A stretch of DNA of 64,000 nt from Adiantum capillus-veneris. Taxonomy: Eukaryota; Streptophyta; Polypodiopsida; Polypodiales; Pteridaceae. The translations under genes and the position numbers were made by a program. The notes under the pieces were generated by a model, which had not been told where the DNA came from, did not search any database, and worked only from the letters and a program-made list of their open reading frames with translations. Positions 57,148-64,000 of this stretch are shown here, one piece after another. Positions within the stretch are counted from its first letter, which is position 1. Each line of letters begins with the position of its first letter. The stretch lies in the NCBI GenBank assembly GCA_014529385.2, contig CM043955.1, positions 153,348,640-153,412,639 on the forward strand, in the 5' to 3' direction.

Positions 57148-58110
57148 TCAGAAAAATGTGTTCATCTTCAATTTATGGCACGCAAGAACATAAGTCTCCA
57201 ATAGGAAAATCTCCCAAGAAATGTGAAAAGCTGGATGAATCTTTCCCCATGAAGACAGAAGTTCCAACTTATAGCTGACAATCGAGTTCTTTATGATCTT
57301 GAAAGGTCCATAGAAGCGAGGTCCTAGTTTTCGAAAGAATAACTTCATTGTCTTTTAACAGTGAGGTTCTACATTCAATAGTACCAAATCTCCTTCTTGA
57401 TATTTTGCATGTCGTCAATGTTTGTTGGCCAGCTTCTAATATTTTTGTTGAACATGAACCAATTTATCACGTACTTCAACAAGAATATCCAACATTTCTT
57501 GAACCAATTGATCTGCTAATGCCACTTTGCGTTGGAGAACAAAATTTGTAGGCACAAGCGTAGTATGCCCATAAGCTGCTTGAAATGGAGTCATGCATGT
57601 GGCTGAATGGGGAAAATAGTTATTAGCAAACTCCAAAAGTGGAAACTAATTTTCCCAAGATGCCAAACAGTTCTGAATGTACTATCATAGCATCTCTTCC
57701 AATATATTATTTACTCTTTTTATATGTCCATCTGTTTGAGGATGGTAGGTTGAACTAGACAATAAATTTGTGCCACGTGACTTAAATAGAGAAGTCCAAA
57801 AATGTCTAGTCAATTTTTGATCCCTATCCAAAACAATAGATCTTGGCAACTCATGTATTTTGAAGACATATTGCATGAATAATGTCAAGGTACTAGCAAA
57901 GGTTGAAGTAACCCTTGAGAAATTTGTCTCGAAGCCTTCATAATTTGACACAAATGACAAGCTTTGACAAACTTGATAACATATTGTTGCATCTGAGGCC
58001 AAAAATATATTACCAATAAAAGTTGATATGTCTTATTTATTCAAAGATGAGAAACAAATGGCACTTCATGGTGTTCTTGAATCGGTATTTTCCTCAAAGA
58101 GATGGCCTTT
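57148..58110 (-). pseudogene. Gypsy integrase remnant
   Basis: Minus strand, 5' to 3': HHCC finger near 58080-57950 (HEVPFVSHL, CHLCQIM), core with DRDQKLTRHFW and STYHPQTDGHIKRVNN near 57770-57700 (the Glu position reads Lys), a block FANNYFPHSATCMTPFQAAYGH (57630-57560), and the FYGPFKIIKN C-terminal domain (57320). Several stops and shifts. No RT or Gag nearby. Confidence 0.8.
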
Positions 58111-59341
58111 TTTATGTTTATAAAACCCAAATGTTAGCACTTAGTGCTACAAAACAACGGAATGCACTTCAAAGATAATTTTTCAAGTCACATGCAAGTT
58201 ATAGACATAATTTCATACTTGAGCACGTGCTGAATAAGAGCACAATTATGGTCTTCCAAAGGTCCCCTCATGAAATTGGTTTTATTCTAGTGCAATTTGA
58301 CAACTACAAATGACTTTATATGTTTAAACCAAGAAACTGTGTATTTTTTGGGCTCCCTAACTCAATTAAATCTCGTTGCTTGAACTCTCTCTTGAATTTT
58401 TTGTCGTGCAAAAAATCTTGAAAACCTTGAGTTCTCCATAACAACATTGAAACCAAGGTTTTAAGCACCCCAATTGTGTATGTACCATGTACTTTGATAC
58501 ATTTAGTTGATGTACATGGAAAGTTTGATATTTGAGGTTTTGAATGCTTTTGTCTCAAGAATAAAAATATAAAATTTTTCTCTTATGCAATTTTGAATAT
58601 TTAAAATGATCCAATAATTGTTGCATACTAGAGTCCTTCTACTTGCCACCTTGAGTGCTCAATGGAAAGGGAAAGCAGTGTATCACTTTCTAAAACTCAC
58701 AAATACATCAGAAACATATTTTTCTTTGTATACAATGATATGCTTAAAATGACCATATCAAACACATGGAGCTTTCCATTATGTTATATACTCCAAAGTC
58801 AATTTTTTTGAACATGAAACTTTGAATTATATATAGCAAAATTGTGGAAGAGTCAATTAAATTTTCTACAAGGTCGCTTTATTTTTTCTTGAGCTTATAA
58901 CGGCAATTTCTTCAAAGCATTAATCACAGTCTTATGAGGTAAACTTGATGAGTATAGTTCTTGATCATGATAGATTCTAAAATTCAAAGTTATATTTTTA
59001 AAAGACCCTCTAGCTAGCATATTTAAGCATATCAAGAGGGTTTTCTTAAATAAACCGTTTAATGCAAGTTTCATTTAATTTAAAATTTGTTAAAAAAAAG
59101 GACACTTAAAGTGTCCTGTTTTGGTACCAAACTAGTGTTAATTAGTACAACTACTCGATATGAAACTTTCATGTTTCTCTTCAGACTCTGCGGCGTACAT
59201 ATTGCTCGAATATCTATGTAGTGTTTTTGTGTAGGTGATCAAAGAAAATACTACATCTTTCATTCTCAATATGGAAACTGCAGGGAATCAGAGTCCTCCT
59301 ACACCATTATGTAGCTTTTCTTAACAATAAATTAGGAAAAT
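58111..59341. other. Non-coding AT-rich stretch
   Basis: No gene recognised. Presumably decayed upstream sequence of the gypsy remnant. Confidence 0.4.
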
Positions 59342-59698
59342 TTGACGATGATACATGAATGCTCGAAAAATTTAAGCCAATCCATGAAAGGGATGATACA
59401 GGATTGTGTGAAGGAAATGCTTTCTAGTAAGAAAGAATGCATGGAAAATGAAGAGGATCTGGCACCCTACACAATAAAGCTTTCTCATAAAGATGAAGTA
59501 ATTGAAACCTTCACGTTTCTTGGGCAGAATGTAGGAATAATTTCATTTTATGCTGTATATCAAGAGGATGATGTCATTATCCTTGAAGAGTCCTTGTCTG
59601 TTAAGATTGGTGCCAAGGATGTAAAATTGAAACACATTGTCAAGAAATTTTTGGTCTTGCCAGAAAAGCACCAGGCTTTTGGCTGTGAGAGTTTGTGA
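59342..59698 (+). CDS. Unrecognised 118-codon ORF
   Basis: A hydrophilic frame with no known motif. It starts MTMIHECSKNLSQSMKGM and contains an acidic/hydrophobic alternating part (KDEVIETFTFLGQNVGIISF, VIILEESLSVKIGAKDVKL) that looks like beta-strand-rich protein sequence rather than random translation. No signal peptide, membrane segment or cysteine pattern. The start context and promoter are not evident. It could be a retrotransposon Gag or protease fragment or a captured host exon. Low certainty that it is expressed. Confidence 0.3.
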   Translation: MTMIHECSKNLSQSMKGMIQDCVKEMLSSKKECMENEEDLAPYTIKLSHKDEVIETFTFLGQNVGIISFYAVYQEDDVIILEESLSVKIGAKDVKLKHIVKKFLVLPEKHQAFGCESL

Positions 59699-59989
59699 GA
59701 GAACTCCAAAAACTATATGAAGAAGTTAAACCATAGATGTCGTGAAGTATAGGGTTTGAAAGGAAGTGCAATCAAAGAAGCTTCATTCTTTCTCTCTTGT
59801 ACTCACAAACACAAAGAAAGAACACAAAAGAGAATATCAAAACAACACAAAGATGAAAACATCAAGCCTATGGTCATATCGTATCATGGGTAATATGAAA
59901 GAGTTAATAGATGAGTTAATGGCGTTCAATCGAAGTTGCGAATTGTTCTTTGGAATTGTAGTTTTGTGCTTATCATAATATATATGTTT

Positions 59990-61857
59990 TGTTTAGTGAT
60001 TGAGATTAATTGTGTGTACAAATCCTCTTGATTAATAGCAAGATAACTACCCTTACGTCAAAAGAAAAGTTATAGTCTATAAGAGGTAGTATGATGGGAT
60101 CCGGTGAAACACGTATTTCATTGAGCCTTTTTAGGCCAAAGAGAAACACTATACGTTATTGAAAGTGTATTTTACGGCTAATCCATATGTTAATTCTAAT
60201 AGATTGCACAGAGTGGAAGCGATAGTAATTCTCATCATGTGGATTATTCATCTAGGACAATATGTAGATATGAGAGAAGTGAAGAGATAAGAAGTTTCCC
60301 TCCCAAGCCCTATTCTTGCCCATAGGCAATAAGGATACTGTGGGGAGAGATGTACTTGTAGCAAGGAGAACCTAGAATTTGTAGAGAGAATGAATTTCTA
60401 AGAGTGAGAGAGATAAGTTTGGTTAAGGAGATGAGATTAGATATATATATATGTTGGATTAGAGATGAAAAAGAAAACAACAAGAAATCAATAAAATATT
60501 AATGTAAAATACATCTTACTTGTCAAACCCTTCGGCACCATTCTTGATGGAGAGAGAAGAAGAGGGAAGAATTCAGATTTGATTGATACACCAAGTCCAA
60601 GACCTTCTTCTATTAGAGTTGATCTTCTAAGGATAGCTTACAAGGATGGCTAGTCTTCCTCTAGTAGAAAGTGTAGGCTTAGGCTTATGTTAATGGCTAA
60701 GTACAATTAGGTATTACTACTCACTTCCTTATGAATTCCTCTCATCGATGGCTTGAATGGCTTGAATGCTTCCATTGTTTCAACGAAGAAGAGGTCCCCT
60801 TTTATAGGTTAAGGGGGTTTACACAAGAAGAGAAGAGCCAGTGTGAACAATAACTGGAAAAGTTGAAAATGAGTTGTCCCTTCATGATGTGGGTAGACTG
60901 GGCTCTAGTATTTTGATCATATCTCCTCAACCGTGGCTCCAAATGAAAAAGTAAAAATATGGGCAAAAAATTTTAGCTCATTAGCTACGACTCCCATTTT
61001 ATATACTTTTTCCAATTCGGATTGGAACCTTGTGTAAAAAAATCATCAGAATAGGGTACAGTTTTGACAGCAAAAATCTTCTTGTGGTCCTCTTATCGTA
61101 TACTTTTATTTGATTCCAATGGACATGTCATGCCATATGAAAGCATGACATTGCTCCTTGACAAAGTTTTATAATCATGCTTACAATAATGCATTAAAAT
61201 AGGGGTATCTTTGAGAATCATGGAAGCTAGTTTCCCACTAGGATTTGATTCCTTCCTAGTAGCTATTTAAAAAGAAATATAAGAAAAATATAAAAAATAC
61301 ATAGAATATATATATATATTGGAATTTACCCTAGATATAGGATCTAGCTAGGGTGTGAGATGATAATGAGATAGTAGAAATAAAGAATCAATGCTTTCTA
61401 CCCCAAGTTAAAGAGGCAAAGCTATTGACACTTTTTCTATTGTACTTTTTGACTATAAAGTAAGAATATGTTACCCTTGAGATAAATAATAGAATGAGAT
61501 AGAAAGCTTATTATTATACTTAGATATGCATATATACAATATAGGAAATCTAATTATGTATCTAAAAAGTTACAAGATAGATCTTGTAGCATGCATTCCC
61601 ACTATATACGTGTCACAGCACGACAAAGTTGTGTCTTATCCGTACTATGATGTAGCCATATACCAACTTGTAGATGCTTTGCCGCCCAATTTTTTCCAAA
61701 TGAAATTCCAATCGATTGCTCCAAGTATGGTTTTATTTTTTGCTAGTATAATATTTCGTATGAATCTAGAATGACAAGCAACAAAAACAGATGAGCAAAA
61801 GTAATTTATGGTGTTGTACCCGCTTTAGAACTCCTTCCAGCACCTCTAAATATATTG
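59990..61857. other. Non-coding stretch, possible LTR in part
   Basis: No gene. At 60797-60808 the minus strand reads ACCTATAAAAGG, a TATA-like box as in the LTRs at 3035 and 32357, so 60500-61350 may be a minus-strand LTR. Its termini and a partner were not found. Confidence 0.35.
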
Positions 61858-62461
61858 TTATTTCCAAGTTTGAGTGTGTATCAATATGTTTAAGTAGGGG
61901 TTGGGAACCTTTCTTGCCAGATCTCCTCTACCATAATTCTGCTGCGTGAACTCTCCTGAGGTTCTTGGATCCCACATGTGATGTTCTTGCATAAAAGTTT
62001 CCCAGACTGCTTGCTTTGTTTCTCGCAGAATAGTGCATTTAGAAAGAAACATGTCCTCCAAAGACTCGACCATGTTTAAGTCTCTAGCAATAATAAGGGT
62101 TTCTTGAAAGGTAGTTAGAGTTTTCCATATTTTGATTTGATAAAAAACAGAGCCTCGAGTGTATACTCCTCCAAGTTTGGTCTCCTCCAAGTTGGTGTTG
62201 AAGGGATGGGGGAGAACGATAGATCACCAATTCAAGCCAACTTGGGGAGACAGGTTTCTATGATGAAACTCCTCAGAAATACCTAAGACAAAGTGCCCCT
62301 GAGCCTTGCGGATGGGTATCTTGGAGCCAACAGTGGCTCTTAGAGATAATTTCCAAGGCCTTGGTTAGGTCAGAACCAGAGGCCATCACTTCTTGGAGAA
62401 TAAAAAATTTAATCGGATTATGACAGATCCAAGAAGCAATTTTATTGCATTGTGGGGTCAC
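61858..62461 (-). pseudogene. L1-like endonuclease remnant (ORF2 start)
   Basis: The minus strand encodes the start of an apurinic-type endonuclease as in plant L1 ORF2. IKFFILQEVMASG near 62410 matches the LFLQE motif with the catalytic Glu. LIIARDLNMVESLEDMF near 62085 matches the GDFNMVE motif, with Gly to Arg and Phe to Leu changes. The two halves are in different frames with stops between them. RT is absent to the left, so the element is truncated here. Confidence 0.65.
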
Positions 62462-62492
62462 AAGAGCCCCTTCACATTCTAGGATAAAACTT

Positions 62493-63985
62493 TCATTTAG
62501 TATCCCTTTTATCTTTTCTTGCTAGCCAAGGTGGGGTTTGCGCCACGCTAGCATGGTTCCTTTTGTTATCCTTACCAACCTCCATGGGAGAGGGATCAGA
62601 AGAGATTGGGGCTGGGGCGACCTCACCAACTGCCATGTTTTCTTTGTTAAGGTGCAGCAAGTCTTGATTATCCATCGAGTTGACCTCGACTTCGAGTCTA
62701 GACATTGGAGCAGGTTCTTGCACTTGGGTGGGAGGATTGAATTCACCTGTATCTTCTGAATCTGAATCGAAATACTCCTGAATCCGGGCTAGAATTTAGC
62801 AAATCTTTTAAGATGGCCGGAAGATTTACCCTTAGGGTCCTGATTCTTAGTCGATTGCGAAAGACTTGTTGTTCGGTTGGTGTGTCTTGGCTTTATTCTT
62901 GCTCTGAGCACCCTCAGGCTGAGAAGCATCAGCCTCCTAGGGAGGCGGGTCAGAAGGGGGTTGAGGGAGGGTTGGAGAGGCCTTGAAAGGTGCCTTGCTA
63001 GGGCACTCCCTTGCAAAATGACCTCACTTTCCAAAGAGGAAGCAAGTGTCAGGCAGGTACTTATATTCAATGGCCTAATCAAGCACCTCGCCATCATCAA
63101 TGTAGATTTTAAGAGAGGAAGGGAGTAGGTTTGGGTTGGAAATGTCCATTTCCACAAGGAATTGGGGTTGCCAGTCAGGGTTGTAAAAATCCTGTCTCGG
63201 TCTGCCTCCTAGAACTTTAACTAAAGCCCCTGCAATGGGTCCAAGGTGGTTGTAGAGGTGCATGGGTAAACTGGGGAATTCTACTCACAATGGCTAGTTT
63301 CTCAAAGCAGAAGTCTCTGAGTTGAAGGACTTGTTCCATTGGAATAGACAAAGCGGAGAATTACGAATGACCCATTGCCCGTAGCTCAGGGCTTGGAATG
63401 CCATCTTAGGCTCTTTGAAGACAAAAAGAAAGTGGTTCTTAGGTAAACATTGAATGGATTCCACCTCTAGCCCTTTGGCCATCCACTGTTGTTTCACCCA
63501 GGCTTTCAACATGTCCACCAGGGGCGAGGACCAGCTAGGAGGCCAATGATGGCTCGACTCTCCAAGTCCCTTTTCACTTTTCAGATTTGGACAAAAGAGA
63601 GAATGATTGAAGGCTTACCTTGAGGAGGTTGTCCTTTGCTAGATTGAGCATTTCTATTGTGGTCTCCCGATTGAGGCTTGGGGGGCGGGGTGGGGTGGGC
63701 GGGGGGCGGGGGGGGGGAGACATAAGCTGAATCCGGGTGAACATGCTCGTTATCTCTTTCTGCCGAACATCAGAAAGCGTCTGCTCCATCAGGGACAAGG
63801 GACTTGTTCTACAGCAGTTGATGTCAAGCAGAGAGCGCTTGCATTAGTTTTTTAGCAAACTCAAGCGGGAAAAGTTTAGCAATAAGAGGGTCCAAGTTCC
63901 TCAGGTTGAGGAGGACCTGTGGGGCCGCCAGCTGGATGGAAGGGACATTAGGAAGCAGCAACATCGTACGATGGGGGAGGGGGTT
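62493..63985 (-). pseudogene. L1-like ORF1: DUF4283 domain plus zinc knuckle
   Basis: On the minus strand, a Pro-rich N-terminal part (63798-63574) is followed in another frame by a DUF4283 domain (63518-63300: LKAWVKQQW, LPKNHFLFVFKEP, ALSYGQWVIRNSPLCLFQW). It continues (MHLYNHLGPIAGALVKVLGG) to a zinc knuckle near 63050-63010, CFLFGK-stop-GHFAREC, where the second Cys reads Phe. The tail ends near 62493. In-frame stops at 63296, near 63287, 63077, 63025 and 62938 mostly fit Gln, Arg or Trp codons hit by transitions. This architecture is typical of ORF1 of plant L1 elements and lies directly upstream of the endonuclease. Confidence 0.75.
63679..63717 (+). repeat. G-rich tract
   Basis: A run of G4-G9 blocks separated by single C or T bases; it encodes the Pro-rich linker of ORF1 on the other strand. 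Sequence of this type can form G-quadruplexes. Confidence 0.9.
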
Positions 63986-64000
63986 CGCTGCGTGCTAGGC

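Overview
The window is plant nuclear DNA built almost entirely from transposable elements. Evidence: Ty1/copia and Ty3/gypsy polyproteins with plant-type chromodomains, primer-binding sites matching the 3' ends of initiator tRNA-Met and tRNA-Asp, a dual RNase H (Tat-lineage) gypsy element, an L1-like element with a DUF4283 ORF1, and long (CT)n/(GA)n microsatellites. I found no host gene, tRNA or rRNA. The species cannot be named; a repeat-rich seed-plant genome fits best.

Layout. 1-3438: 5' two thirds of a minus-strand copia element (open gag-pol running off the left edge, PBS, 5' LTR). 3439-6847: non-coding, with microsatellites, a stray LTR/PBS junction at about 5485 and a 45-bp tandem duplication. 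6853-15597: a complete chromovirus (minus) with a 1.59-kb LTR at each end and a perfect 5-bp target-site duplication (GTCAG); its gag-pol is broken by stops and one frameshift. 17335-18779 and 24400-25218: older LTR pieces of the same family in opposite orientations. 18855-23040: a long (TC)n tract, then a 5'-truncated, pol-less gag/protease-like element (plus). 23570-24399: remnant copia 3' end. 25414-43125: a Tat-lineage gypsy element (plus) with both LTRs, whose integrase is split by a second LTR element at 31972-40943 (minus). That inserted element is non-autonomous: one about 1,726-codon Gag-protease frame, no reverse transcriptase or integrase, a tRNA-Asp PBS, and 4/5 matching target duplications. 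43126-49893: degraded minus-strand chromovirus. 51750-52080: gypsy integrase scrap. 52756-57140: plus-strand copia with nine stops and no frameshift. 57148-58100: minus-strand gypsy integrase scrap. 59342-59698: unrecognised 118-codon ORF. 61858-64000: L1-like remnant (minus).

How the parts relate. The nesting gives a relative order: the Tat element came first, then the Gag-Pro element landed in its integrase. Most nonsense codons I could interpret against the family consensus are explained by a single C-to-T or G-to-A change, as expected of cytosine-methylated, silenced DNA. The most novel signal is a short repeated C-terminal motif (AQG-aromatic-x-x-GN-x-x-I/V-W) shared by the two pol-less Gag-protease elements, which also share CX2CX3HX4C zinc knuckles.
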